DNA of 9,011 nucleotides. Origin: JAQIBY01 sp034658655. Its GTDB lineage: Bacteria; Bacteroidota; Bacteroidia; Bacteroidales; ML635J-15. The DNA lies in assembly GCA_034658655.1 (NCBI GenBank), contig JAYEFQ010000141.1:1-9011 (forward strand), given 5' to 3'. This document shows, piece by piece, positions 1 to 7,169 of the stretch (the first letter of the stretch is position 1; every line of letters begins with the position of its first letter). The position numbers and the translations under genes are program-made. The notes beneath the pieces were generated by a model that worked only from the letters and a program-made list of their open reading frames with translations, searched no databases and was not told the DNA's origin.

Positions 1-309
1 ATTTATAAACGAGTTTACTTGTTTTCTCACGAAAGATAGAGATTTTTTTCGATAAAACACAAAATTGGGACAACAGAATCAACAAACTTATATGTTCGCA
101 AGTTCTTATGCAGAAAGCTTTCGGGACGTTAATTCGCAATCTTATTTTACTCATGGTTTAACTTTCTCACGTATGTTCCAGTGCGAAGCAAAGTATTCAT
201 TCAGGAAGAAATAATACCGGAATTTTTGATTTTAAAATGGTATAAAAATTCCATTAGGGATATTCAATACTTTTTCCTAATTTTATGCTTAAATAAAAAA
301 TGATGTATT
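1..309. other. Non-coding region upstream of the aminopeptidase gene
   Basis: No convincing gene is visible on either strand; all frames are broken by frequent stops. The only structured part is the palindromic repeat at 214-261. Two copies of the 9-mer TTTCTCACG occur at 23-31 and 163-171, too little to call an element. The aminopeptidase promoter must lie here, but I could not find a convincing TTTG-N19-TAnnTTTG pair. Confidence 0.6.
214..261. repeat. Short palindromic intergenic repeat, degenerate copy
   Basis: A perfect 9-bp inverted repeat, GGAATTTTT (219-227) and AAAAATTCC (244-252), encloses a 16-nt loop. The segment contains TTTTGATT (224-231) followed after three bases by AAATGGTATAA (235-245). 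The same two blocks with the same spacing recur in opposite orientation at 8943-8964. Directly after them, AATTCCATTAGGGAT (247-261) matches 13 of 15 bases of the reverse complement of 8852-8866. The shared blocks show that both window ends carry members of one dispersed repeat family; this copy appears shortened or decayed. Function is unknown. Confidence 0.55.
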
Positions 310-1701
310 ATGTTTAAAAAAGAAGTTTACATAAACCGACGTGCGAAACTGAAAAAGCTCGTAAAAAGCGGAATTATTTTAATCCTTGGAAATAACGAGA
401 CCCCGATGAATTTTTCGGCAAACGGATATCATTTTCGTCAGGATTCTGATTTTCTGTATTTCTTTGGTCATGATTATGCCGGAATGGCAGGAATTATAGA
501 TGTTGACAATGGTGATGAATTCATTATTGCCGATGATTTCAGCATGGATGACATTATTTGGATGGGTCCTCAACCAAGCGTTAAATCGCTAGCACAAGAA
601 ATTGGTGTTGAAAAAACTGCTCCTTTCGGTGATTTGGCAAAATTATTGACAAAAGCAGCAGACTCAGGTCGAAAAGTGCATATTTTGCCACAATACCGAC
701 ATGACAATATGATTTATTTGAATCAGGTACTCGGAATTCCTTTTGATAAGATGAAGGAAGCAGCATCTGTAGAATTGATTAAAGCAATTGTCAGCTTACG
801 CAGCATAAAAGATGAATATGAAATTGCGGAAATTGATAAGGCTTTGGACATTGGTTATATCATGCATACCGAAGCCATGAAAAAAATTGCTCCGGGAGTT
901 GTTGAGCGTGAAGTTGCCGGATTAATGGAAGGCATCTCACTTGCTAACGGTGGTGCTCCATCATTCCCGATTATTCTTTCTGTGAATGGACAAACCTTAC
1001 ACAACCACTATCACGGAAACGTGATGCAGAAAGGCGATTTATTGCTGGCTGATGCCGGTTGCGAAACTACCATGCATTATGCATCTGATAATACACGTAC
1101 AAGTCCGGTAAGCGGAAAATTCACCACAAAACAGCGTGAAATTTATGAGATTGTTATGAATGCAAATAATCATGCAATGTCGCTGATTAAACCCGGAATT
1201 ACTTACCGCGAAGTTCACCTTGCTGCAGCCAAAGTGCTTGCAACCGGATTGACAGAATTGGGCATTATGAAAGGAAATCCTGAAGAAGCTGTTCGTGAAG
1301 GCGCTCATGCATTATTCCAACCACATGGTTTAGGTCATATGATGGGACTTGACGTACACGATATGGAAGGTCTCGGAGAAGATTTTGTCGGTTATGATGA
1401 TAAGATTAAGCGTTCAACTCAATTTGGGCTTTCAGGATTACGCTTAGGTCGTGAGCTGAAACCTGGATTTGTATTGACAGATGAACCGGGTTGTTATTTT
1501 ATTCCTGAATTGATTGATTCATGGAAATCGGAAAATAAATTCATGGATTTCATTAATTATGAAAAATTGGAATCATACAGAGACTTTGGCGGTATTCGTT
1601 TAGAAGACGATATTCTTGTAACTCCTGACGGAAATCGTTTGTTGGGAAGTAAACGCATGCCCATTACTCCTGAAGAAGTTGAAGATTGTATGAGATCATA
1701 A
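310..1701 (+). CDS. pepP: Xaa-Pro aminopeptidase (aminopeptidase P family, M24B metallopeptidase)
   Basis: Cytosolic metallopeptidase expected to remove an N-terminal residue that precedes proline. The 463 residues fit the two-domain aminopeptidase P layout: an N-terminal creatinase-like domain (about 1-160), then a pita-bread catalytic domain (about 170-455). All five expected metal ligands are present: D248 in LLLADAG, D260 in SDNTRT, H343 in HGLGHMMG, E392 in TDEPGCYF and E432 in GIRLEDD. H339 and H350 are likely further active-site histidines. D248 and D260 are 12 residues apart, one more than I recall for E. coli PepP, and the stretch between H343 and E392 is longer than in that enzyme. 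No signal peptide is seen. The ATG at 310 is preceded by A/T-rich sequence without a Shine-Dalgarno. The gene is monocistronic, convergent with the sulfur cluster, and shows no link to it. Confidence 0.93.
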   Translation: MFKKEVYINRRAKLKKLVKSGIILILGNNETPMNFSANGYHFRQDSDFLYFFGHDYAGMAGIIDVDNGDEFIIADDFSMDDIIWMGPQPSVKSLAQEIGVEKTAPFGDLAKLLTKAADSGRKVHILPQYRHDNMIYLNQVLGIPFDKMKEAASVELIKAIVSLRSIKDEYEIAEIDKALDIGYIMHTEAMKKIAPGVVEREVAGLMEGISLANGGAPSFPIILSVNGQTLHNHYHGNVMQKGDLLLADAGCETTMHYASDNTRTSPVSGKFTTKQREIYEIVMNANNHAMSLIKPGITYREVHLAAAKVLATGLTELGIMKGNPEEAVREGAHALFQPHGLGHMMGLDVHDMEGLGEDFVGYDDKIKRSTQFGLSGLRLGRELKPGFVLTDEPGCYFIPELIDSWKSENKFMDFINYEKLESYRDFGGIRLEDDILVTPDGNRLLGSKRMPITPEEVEDCMRS

Positions 1702-1727
1702 GAGCATAAAAAACAAAAACAACAAAT

Positions 1728-1758
1728 AAAAAGAGAGTCCAAGGACTCTCTTTTTTTT
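1728..1758. terminator. Bidirectional rho-independent terminator
   Basis: GAGAGTCC (1733-1740) and GGACTCTC (1743-1750) form a near-perfect hairpin, extended by five A residues on the left (1728-1732) and a run of eight T on the right (1751-1758). Read on + it has a U-tract and ends the aminopeptidase transcript. Read on - the left A-tract gives a U-tract and ends the QmoC-like transcript. It lies between two convergent stop codons. Confidence 0.9.
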
Positions 1759-1772
1759 ATTATATAGATATA

Positions 1773-2825
1773 CTATTTACTTGCTTTAATAAGGCTGTCA
1801 AAATACATGGCAAATGAACGATAGAGAAAGTGCGTCCATTTTCCAAAAGGAACAATAATTAATGCCCATTGTACTAGCACAGTAAGGTGAATTAAATAAA
1901 GCCAAATATTATTTTCAAGCATTCCCATATCGATAAAAAGGCGAACTGCAAAGGCAGAAATGCCCATCAGAAAAAGCCAAATAATAAAGAACCAATCGCT
2001 AGCATGTGAGTGTTTGCTTACTTCCTGAGTTTTACGAACTCTAATTATCATGAAAATAAAAGTAACCAAGAAGATGACAGTACTCTCAGCATAACCAAGA
2101 ATAATGACAAATTGATTATCTGTTCCAAACCAATCCAAGAATACGGTTGTAAAAAGCAGCGCAAGATAACCCAGCACAAGAGCCAAATGCATAAACCAAC
2201 GTGTTTGACTATCATCACAACCGAGGGTGCGTTTTTGAGTAAACATATGCACTAATAAATCAGCAAATTGGGTAAAATAGGTTTTAAATTTCACCTTATG
2301 TCCGGGTTTAATAATGGTTTTGTACCACATACGAACTAAATTCGGCAGCAAGATTACAGTAAAGACTCCACCAATTGCAAACATTTCAAAATAGTGTCCG
2401 ATATGAACCATTTCGTCCACATTAAAGCTTTCATAAAATGCAAAACCAATAACGGCTGCAATCATGAGTACAAATGCAGTTATACTTGCTGGAAGCGATC
2501 TGTACAACAAACCAGATAAGCCTGTCCAGTCGTATTTTGCGGTTAACCACCTGCGCAAAGACATCATCAATTCACCGGGAAATGCTTGTCGCGGACAGGT
2601 TGTACTACATTCTCCGCAATAATAACATAACCAAGGTTTGAGCGAAGTTTCCACTTCATCTTCCAGACCTAATACACTAAGTCTGACCATGTTTCTAGGG
2701 AAGGAGTCTTCTTCAGTTGACAATGAACAAACAGCGGTACAATTTCCACAATTGTAACATGCGTTCAAGTCAAAAGCGCCATATTTGCTAATTTTCTTAG
2801 AAAATTCCGGATTTATTCTAGCCAT
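1773..2825 (-). CDS. QmoC-like membrane subunit: HdrC-type ferredoxin domain fused to a NarI-like cytochrome b domain
   Basis: Probable membrane anchor passing electrons between the soluble HdrA-like subunits and the menaquinone pool. The N-terminal domain has two cysteine motifs for [4Fe-4S] clusters, C23/C26/C29/C33 and C67/C70/C73/C77, in the HdrC arrangement (CYNCGNC... and CYYCGEC...). About six hydrophobic helices follow (roughly 110-130, 146-164, 210-230, 239-262, 276-298, 307-328). Histidines at or in helices (H141, H144, H213, H313, H332) could bind heme b, as in NarI/HdrE/DsrM-type subunits. The 350-residue length and domain order fit QmoC. DsrM- or HmeC-type proteins are alternatives, but the two HdrA neighbours favour Qmo. 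No CCG (HdrB) domain is present. The gene starts 4 nt after the winged-helix stop codon and is the last of the operon, ending at the bidirectional terminator. Confidence 0.85.
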   Translation of the reverse strand: MARINPEFSKKISKYGAFDLNACYNCGNCTAVCSLSTEEDSFPRNMVRLSVLGLEDEVETSLKPWLCYYCGECSTTCPRQAFPGELMMSLRRWLTAKYDWTGLSGLLYRSLPASITAFVLMIAAVIGFAFYESFNVDEMVHIGHYFEMFAIGGVFTVILLPNLVRMWYKTIIKPGHKVKFKTYFTQFADLLVHMFTQKRTLGCDDSQTRWFMHLALVLGYLALLFTTVFLDWFGTDNQFVIILGYAESTVIFLVTFIFMIIRVRKTQEVSKHSHASDWFFIIWLFLMGISAFAVRLFIDMGMLENNIWLYLIHLTVLVQWALIIVPFGKWTHFLYRSFAMYFDSLIKASK

Positions 2826-2829
2826 TGTT

Positions 2830-3093
2830 CTATTGTTTCAGTTTGTAAAAAAAATACTCATCCATATCATCAATTTCACCGACTTCTACCTCATGATATT
2901 TTCTCATTGTCATGAGATAAAAAGTCACTGTATCAAGTTCCAGTCCTGTGTCGGCAGCAATTTCCTTAATGGTTTTGTCTCCATCTTTCAAGCTATTTTT
3001 AATGAGCTTTTTCATTTTTGTATATTGTTTTCTTTTGGACTGAGCCTCTTCGGTAGGCTTGCGGGTCTTCTTTAATTCATCAAGTGTTTTCAT
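2830..3093 (-). CDS. Small winged helix-turn-helix protein within the Qmo/Hdr operon
   Basis: An 87-residue protein from the ATG at 3093; a TTG two codons upstream (3099) is possible but less likely. The N-terminal third is very basic (KKTRKP, SKRKQYTKMKK). A helix-turn-helix follows: KTIKEIAADTGLELDTVTFY, then the recognition-helix continuation and an acidic wing with EVGEIDDMDEYFFYKLK. This resembles small winged-helix proteins that I recall beside hdr-type genes in other anaerobes; I cannot confirm homology without a search. It sits 18 nt after the QmoB-like stop and 4 nt before the QmoC-like start, so it is co-translated with the enzyme. Its role could be DNA binding (autoregulation) or protein docking; the sequence does not decide. 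No cysteines are present, so it carries no redox centre. Confidence 0.75.
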   Translation of the reverse strand: MKTLDELKKTRKPTEEAQSKRKQYTKMKKLIKNSLKDGDKTIKEIAADTGLELDTVTFYLMTMRKYHEVEVGEIDDMDEYFFYKLKQ

Positions 3094-3111
3094 AATCAAA
3101 TGTTTAAATTA

Positions 3112-5061
3112 TTATTCCACCAAGGCGTCAATCAAGGTTTCAATTTCCACGTCAGTATATCCGATTAAATTGATTGCATTTTCCGGACAAACCGGCAAGC
3201 ACATACCACAACCTTTACATTTTGCGGTAACCACTTCAGCAATTTCTTTACCGTTTGCTTCCACTTTTTCAAATGCATTAAACGGACAAGCTTCAAGACA
3301 TTTTCCACACCAAGTACAATCTTTCTTATCGATTATAGCGAGGGTTGGTTCAAGCTCAATTTCACCAAATTTAAGCATTCCGTTTGCTTTTGATGCAGCA
3401 GAAAGTGCTGATTTCACCGATTCTGAAATATTGAAAGGAGCTTGTGCTGCACCAGAAATAAAAACGCCATCAATGACAGTTTCAACCGGTTTTAATTTTG
3501 GATGCACTTCATTAAAGAATCCATCACGACCCTTAGGCACTTTCATAATTTCACCGACATTATTATTTTTTCTCGGTTGCATACCTGTTACTAAGACAAC
3601 TAAATCAGCAAGCAATTCAATTTCAGTACCATTGGTAAGCATATCCTGAACTTTCACTAATGCTTGTTTTTTATGTGGCTCAACAGTAGGAGCAGTATCT
3701 TCATTAAATTGCAAATAAATATCGCCCGCCTTAGACGAATCAGCATACAGAATTTCTTGTTTTCCGTAAGTTCTGATTCCTCGGTTAATGTGATAATTTC
3801 GGACATCACCATATTTTTTCTGAGTTAATATTGCAGTATGAATTGCCGAAGTACAACAATAACGGCTGCAATATTTTTTCTCTCCTTCAGGCTGTCTGCT
3901 ACCAACACAATAAATAAAAGCAACATCTTTAATTTTACGCCCTTTATACGTCAATTTATCAGGACAAAGTTCAATCAAACGTTTGTACTGCTGCATAGTA
4001 ATGACATTATCAACTTTTTCATATCCATATTCACCGGTTTCAGGTGTATAAGGATCAAAACCGGAGCTTAAAATAATTGCACCAGGATTAAGAGTAATAA
4101 CTTCCTCTTTCTGTTCTAAATCAATGTCTTCACAAACTTTCACACACTCCCCGCACTTGGTGCAATTTTCATGGTCAATTGCCGGACATTCAGGAAATTC
4201 ACTTTGATAATTTTTGTAAATTGCTTTACGCTTTGTTAGTCCAAAATTAAATTCATCATCAACTTCTACAGGACAAACATCAATTGCTTTTTGCAATTTT
4301 TCTTTAAAATTATCAGGATTTTCAATACTGCAATTAGGATTAATGTATCGCGGTTTTATTTTTATACTAGTTTGAAAATTACCGACATTACCATCGTTTT
4401 TAATAATTTCGGCACCCGTATAAAGGGTAATATTCTCATGTTTTTGGATATCCTGATACATTTTAGAAACAACTTCTCGTCCGGTTTGGTTGGTTGAAAA
4501 CAATGTATTCCACTGTGATGAACGACCACCGACAAAATGTTCTTTCTCAATAATTGCAACTTCAGTTCCCATCTCGGCAAGTTCAATTGCAGCACGCATT
4601 CCGGCAACACCTGCACCGACAACTAGTACAGAATTATCTGCAGGAATTTTAAGTTTCTCTAAGGCTTGAGATTCTTTTACCCGAGCAACTGCTGCTTTTA
4701 CCAATTGAATTGCTTTTTCGGTTGCTCCTTCTGGATTATCGGAATGTGCCCAAGAGCATTGCTCACGGATATTTGCCTGTACATAATTGTACGGGTTTAA
4801 TCCGGCACGTTCAGCAACTCCACGGAAAGTAAAGAGATGCAATTTCGGGGAGCAGGATGCTATAACAATTGAATCCAGCTCATTATCTTTAATATCGTCA
4901 CCAATTTCTTTTTGAACTGAGTCTGCACAAGCAAACATTGTGGTTTTAGCAATATACACGCCATCGACTTCGCTAATTACATCGCGTACTTTTTCAACAT
5001 CGACATAATCAGAAATATTCGATCCACATTGACAAACGTAAACACCTATTTTATTTTTCAT
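3112..5061 (-). CDS. Full-length HdrA-like flavin/iron-sulfur subunit (QmoB-like)
   Basis: Cytoplasmic electron-transfer flavoprotein of the heterodisulfide reductase subunit A family; 649 residues is the normal full HdrA length. The N-terminal HdrA domain (1-130) has the family motifs VYVCQCGSNI (C10, C12), FACAD (C45), ASCSPK (C70) and NIREQCSW (C102). The FAD domain has VLVVGAGVAG (149-154) and C-terminal VIDGVFISGAAQAPFNI. C385 and C398/C402/C403 form the family's CVGSR...CSRYCC pattern. One internal [4Fe-4S] motif is intact (C300/C303/C306/C310). The preceding internal motif is degenerate, with only C244 and C263 left. The C-terminus carries two intact ferredoxin motifs (C582/C585/C588/C592 and C615/C618/C621/C625). 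The cysteine pair found after GG in its neighbour (DCAACI) is replaced by TLFSTNQTG. Start and upstream stop overlap as ATGA (5058-5061), implying translational coupling. The pairing with a shorter HdrA suggests the QmoB role, but the MvhD part usually fused to QmoB is a separate gene here. Confidence 0.9.
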   Translation of the reverse strand: MKNKIGVYVCQCGSNISDYVDVEKVRDVISEVDGVYIAKTTMFACADSVQKEIGDDIKDNELDSIVIASCSPKLHLFTFRGVAERAGLNPYNYVQANIREQCSWAHSDNPEGATEKAIQLVKAAVARVKESQALEKLKIPADNSVLVVGAGVAGMRAAIELAEMGTEVAIIEKEHFVGGRSSQWNTLFSTNQTGREVVSKMYQDIQKHENITLYTGAEIIKNDGNVGNFQTSIKIKPRYINPNCSIENPDNFKEKLQKAIDVCPVEVDDEFNFGLTKRKAIYKNYQSEFPECPAIDHENCTKCGECVKVCEDIDLEQKEEVITLNPGAIILSSGFDPYTPETGEYGYEKVDNVITMQQYKRLIELCPDKLTYKGRKIKDVAFIYCVGSRQPEGEKKYCSRYCCTSAIHTAILTQKKYGDVRNYHINRGIRTYGKQEILYADSSKAGDIYLQFNEDTAPTVEPHKKQALVKVQDMLTNGTEIELLADLVVLVTGMQPRKNNNVGEIMKVPKGRDGFFNEVHPKLKPVETVIDGVFISGAAQAPFNISESVKSALSAASKANGMLKFGEIELEPTLAIIDKKDCTWCGKCLEACPFNAFEKVEANGKEIAEVVTAKCKGCGMCLPVCPENAINLIGYTDVEIETLIDALVE

Positions 5062-6356
5062 AATTTTCGTCTTAAATAACTTGCTGTTTCAGATGATGCC
5101 GCACCGGCAGACACAATTGAATCTGGAATATCCATTGGCCCGGAAGCAGTTCCGGCAACAAATACTCCATCCACTGAGGTTTTTGAAGGATTCACAAGTT
5201 CGTCTGTTTGACGAACGAATCCAAAGTCATCCAATTCAACATCAACATTAGAAAATACATTTCCGGGGAGTTTATTAGGCAAGATTCCAACGGATAATAC
5301 AGCCAAATCGTGAGTGGCTTCTTTCACTTGTCCGGTTTCAAAATCTTCATAGCGCATGAGTAAATCACCATCTTCATTTTCAGTAATTTTACCAATTTTC
5401 CCTTTTACAAACTCTACCCCCATACCTTTTGTTTGTTGGTAAAATTCTTCAAATCCTTTTCCGAACGCTCTAATGTGCAAATAATAAATTGTCACATCTG
5501 CCATTGGCAAAGCACCCATTAACAATTGTGCTTGTTTAATGGAATACATGCAACATACTTGTGAGCAGATAGGATTTCCGACGGTTTCGTCACGAGATCC
5601 TGTACAAAGTACATAGGCAATATTATCAGGCATTTTACCATCTTTCGGACGCAATACTGAGTTATATGGTCTGGTAGGTACAAGTTGCCTTTCCATTTGC
5701 ATGGATGTGATAACATTTTTATTTTTTCCAAAACCATATCGTTCAATAATGCTTGCATCAAAAAGGTTGTATCCTGATGCGATAACGATGGATTTAGCAT
5801 TGACATCAATATTTTTTGTTTTCTGTGTAAAATCAATTGCATCAGCAGGGCAAACTTTTTCGCATGCGCCGCACATAATACAATTTTCAATATCAATAGC
5901 GGCAACCCGTGGGTTAGCGATGCTAAACGGGACATATACAGCTTTACGACCGACGAGATCGAACTGATACTGATCTTCCACAACCACAGGGCATTTATCC
6001 TCACAAGCCTGACAACCTGTACATACAGATTCAATTACGTATCGTGGTTTAATTTCGAGTACAGCAGTAAATTTCTGCTCTGCCACCTTTTTGATGGATT
6101 TTATTTCGCTATTTGTATATATGTCAATATTTGGATGTCTGGCAGTTTCGGACACTTTTGGTGTCGTAATACATGCAGCGCAATCAAGTGTTGGGAACAC
6201 TTTACTGAGATGTATCATTTTTCCACCCACCGAGAGATCTTTTTCAACCATTAGTACTTTGTGTCCGGCATTAGCGAGGTTGAGTGCTGATTCTTGTCCG
6301 GCGATACCTCCTCCAATAATTACGGTATCATAATGTATTTGGTGATTATCATCCAT
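5058..6356 (-). CDS. Short HdrA-like flavin/iron-sulfur subunit (QmoA-like)
   Basis: FAD-containing electron-transfer subunit of the HdrA family. At 432 residues it lacks the N-terminal HdrA domain and the C-terminal ferredoxin pair of its neighbour, which fits QmoA. Visible motifs: VIIGGGIAG (FAD binding, 15-20), VGGKM, then FPTLDCAACITTPK with C59 and C62; two [4Fe-4S] motifs CTGCQACEDKCP (C112/C115/C118/C122) and CIMCGACEKVCP (C159/C162/C165/C169); the family pattern CTGSR (C251) with C264/C268/C269; and C-terminal SVDGVFVAGTASGPMDI closing the FAD site. No signal peptide or membrane helix is seen. It overlaps the MvhD-like gene by 8 nt and the full-length HdrA by 4 nt, so the three are probably made together in fixed ratio. 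It is clearly an HdrA homologue; the Qmo role rests on gene order and length. Confidence 0.9.
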   Translation of the reverse strand: MDDNHQIHYDTVIIGGGIAGQESALNLANAGHKVLMVEKDLSVGGKMIHLSKVFPTLDCAACITTPKVSETARHPNIDIYTNSEIKSIKKVAEQKFTAVLEIKPRYVIESVCTGCQACEDKCPVVVEDQYQFDLVGRKAVYVPFSIANPRVAAIDIENCIMCGACEKVCPADAIDFTQKTKNIDVNAKSIVIASGYNLFDASIIERYGFGKNKNVITSMQMERQLVPTRPYNSVLRPKDGKMPDNIAYVLCTGSRDETVGNPICSQVCCMYSIKQAQLLMGALPMADVTIYYLHIRAFGKGFEEFYQQTKGMGVEFVKGKIGKITENEDGDLLMRYEDFETGQVKEATHDLAVLSVGILPNKLPGNVFSNVDVELDDFGFVRQTDELVNPSKTSVDGVFVAGTASGPMDIPDSIVSAGAASSETASYLRRKL

Positions 6357-6771
6357 TGCTTTCTGCGTTTAGTTCTTGTTTCTGTTCTAATAAATATTTT
6401 TTAAACCCTTTAATGTGCTTTGCAAAAGATTCAGCACATACAGAGCAAATAGCAGCCATTTTAAGTCTTGCGGGATCCATTTCTTTGCTTTTGAGCAATT
6501 CGTGGGTTTCCCCGACAATTTTCCCGGTCAATTCTCCACATCGTTCATCATATGGGCAATCTGTACCGTCAGCAGCGATAAAGACACCGTCAAATCCTTT
6601 TTCCAAAGCATGCATTATCCAGCGAGGTTTAATTGCACTAGAACAAGGCACAGTGATAGTAACCGCATCAGAGGGGTAATGAACTTTCAACAAACCTGCG
6701 AGATCAATCGCGGGATCGGAAATTTTTTCAGTGGCAAAGACCAATATTTTCACTTTTTCGTTTTCAAGCAT
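6349..6771 (-). CDS. MvhD/FlpD-like (hydrogenase iron-sulfur subunit family) protein with altered cysteines
   Basis: A 140-residue protein resembling the MvhD/FlpD family, which passes electrons to or from HdrA through an iron-sulfur centre. Family-like stretches are AIDLAGLLKVHYP (near the usual DLAG...YP), TVPCSSAIKPRWIMHALEKG (usual CSGRVDP...AF..G), DGVFIAADGTDCPYD (usual DGVLV.GC..GDCHY) and a C-terminal helical end. The cysteine set is unusual: C43 and C72 are in the expected places, but the usual N-terminal cysteine pair is absent (FATEKISDPA) and the GC cysteine is Ala. C78 and a C109-x2-C112 pair (ICSVCAES) are extra. QmoB proteins normally carry this domain at the C-terminus; here it is the first gene of the tightly overlapping hdrA block. 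Whether it holds a [2Fe-2S] cluster or another thiol site cannot be told from sequence. Confidence 0.75.
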   Translation of the reverse strand: MLENEKVKILVFATEKISDPAIDLAGLLKVHYPSDAVTITVPCSSAIKPRWIMHALEKGFDGVFIAADGTDCPYDERCGELTGKIVGETHELLKSKEMDPARLKMAAICSVCAESFAKHIKGFKKYLLEQKQELNAESNG

Positions 6772-6844
6772 TTTTTCGGCATTAAATCAATAATAAATTA
6801 ATCTGTTCCGATCAGATACATTCTGAACATCCCGGATTTAAGAT
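6772..6844 (-). promoter_or_regulatory. Leader of the MvhD/HdrA block, with a short dyad
   Basis: This A/T-rich gap follows the terminator-like hairpin after tusA and should hold any separate promoter for the mvhD-hdrA-qmoC block. The dyad ATCTG (6801-6805), 7-nt spacer, CAGAT (6813-6817) is centred 37 nt before the MvhD-like start codon. Size and symmetry would suit a dimeric regulator, but it matches neither TTGAT-N4-ATCAA nor TGTGA-N6-TCACA. I found no convincing -33/-7 promoter here. The regulatory role is inferred from position only. Confidence 0.3.
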
Positions 6845-6882
6845 AAAAAACTCAAAAATTACCGGCAGCATAAAGCCACCGG
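6845..6882 (-). terminator. Terminator-like hairpin after tusA (possible attenuator of the hdr block)
   Basis: On the minus strand CCGGTGGC (6882-6875), loop TTTAT and GCTGCCGG (6869-6862) pair as an 8-bp stem with two G-T wobbles. TAATTTTTG and then TTTTTT follow directly. It begins 8 nt after the tusA stop and precedes the 73-nt leader of the MvhD-like gene. It probably ends or thins transcription out of the rhodanese-dsrE-tusA genes. Confidence 0.6.
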
Positions 6883-6890
6883 CGATTCTC

Positions 6891-7139
6891 TTATTTTTTC
6901 ATATAAATTTTGAAAAATCCTGATTCTTCAATCATACCAAGATATTCGTGTCCTTTTTTCTTTGCCCATTTTGGGATGTCTTTTTTTGTTCCTTCATCAG
7001 ATGAAAGAATTTCCATAACTCCACCGGCAGGTATTTCGCCAATTGCTTTTTTAGCAGCCAATAATGGACCCGGACATGCGGTTCCACGTGAGTCAACGAC
7101 TTTTGCTACTTCTACGTTTGCTAATTCTTCTGGTGTCAT
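6891..7139 (-). CDS. tusA: TusA-family sulfur carrier protein
   Basis: Small cytosolic sulfur carrier that holds sulfane sulfur as a persulfide on one cysteine. The 82 residues match the family size. The signature is intact: VVDSRGTACPGPLLAAKKAI, with D16, R18 and the catalytic C22 in CPGP (22-25), followed by the usual PAGGVMEILSSDEGTKKDIPKWAKKKGHEY-type alpha/beta core (broken here for length: GGVMEIL, then SDEGTKKDIPKWAKK). There is no second cysteine, so it acts as a single-thiol relay. It lies 30 nt after the DsrE-like gene, which follows a rhodanese. This rhodanese-DsrE-TusA set is a known association in sulfur-oxidising and sulfur-trafficking loci. A role in tRNA thiolation or molybdenum cofactor work is possible for TusA alone, but the neighbours favour dissimilatory sulfur transfer. 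Confidence 0.93.
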   Translation of the reverse strand: MTPEELANVEVAKVVDSRGTACPGPLLAAKKAIGEIPAGGVMEILSSDEGTKKDIPKWAKKKGHEYLGMIEESGFFKIYMKK

Positions 7140-7169
7140 AATTTTATAATTTTAAAATGATTACTATTA

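Noticed and set aside
23..171. Direct repeats TTTCTCACG (23-31 and 163-171) as an attachment or target-site duplication
   Set aside because: Nine bases, no inverted ends, no mobile gene between them.
1773..2825. QmoC-like gene read as a respiratory nitrate reductase gamma (NarI) or DsrM
   Set aside because: The N-terminal double [4Fe-4S] HdrC domain is absent in NarI, and no dsrJKOP or nar genes are nearby; the two HdrA neighbours point to Qmo.
4362..4622. Open frames opposite or out of phase with the HdrA-like genes (for example 4362-4622, 5519-6034, 3059-3649)
   Set aside because: They overlap fully motif-supported genes in another frame and their translations show no recognisable domains.
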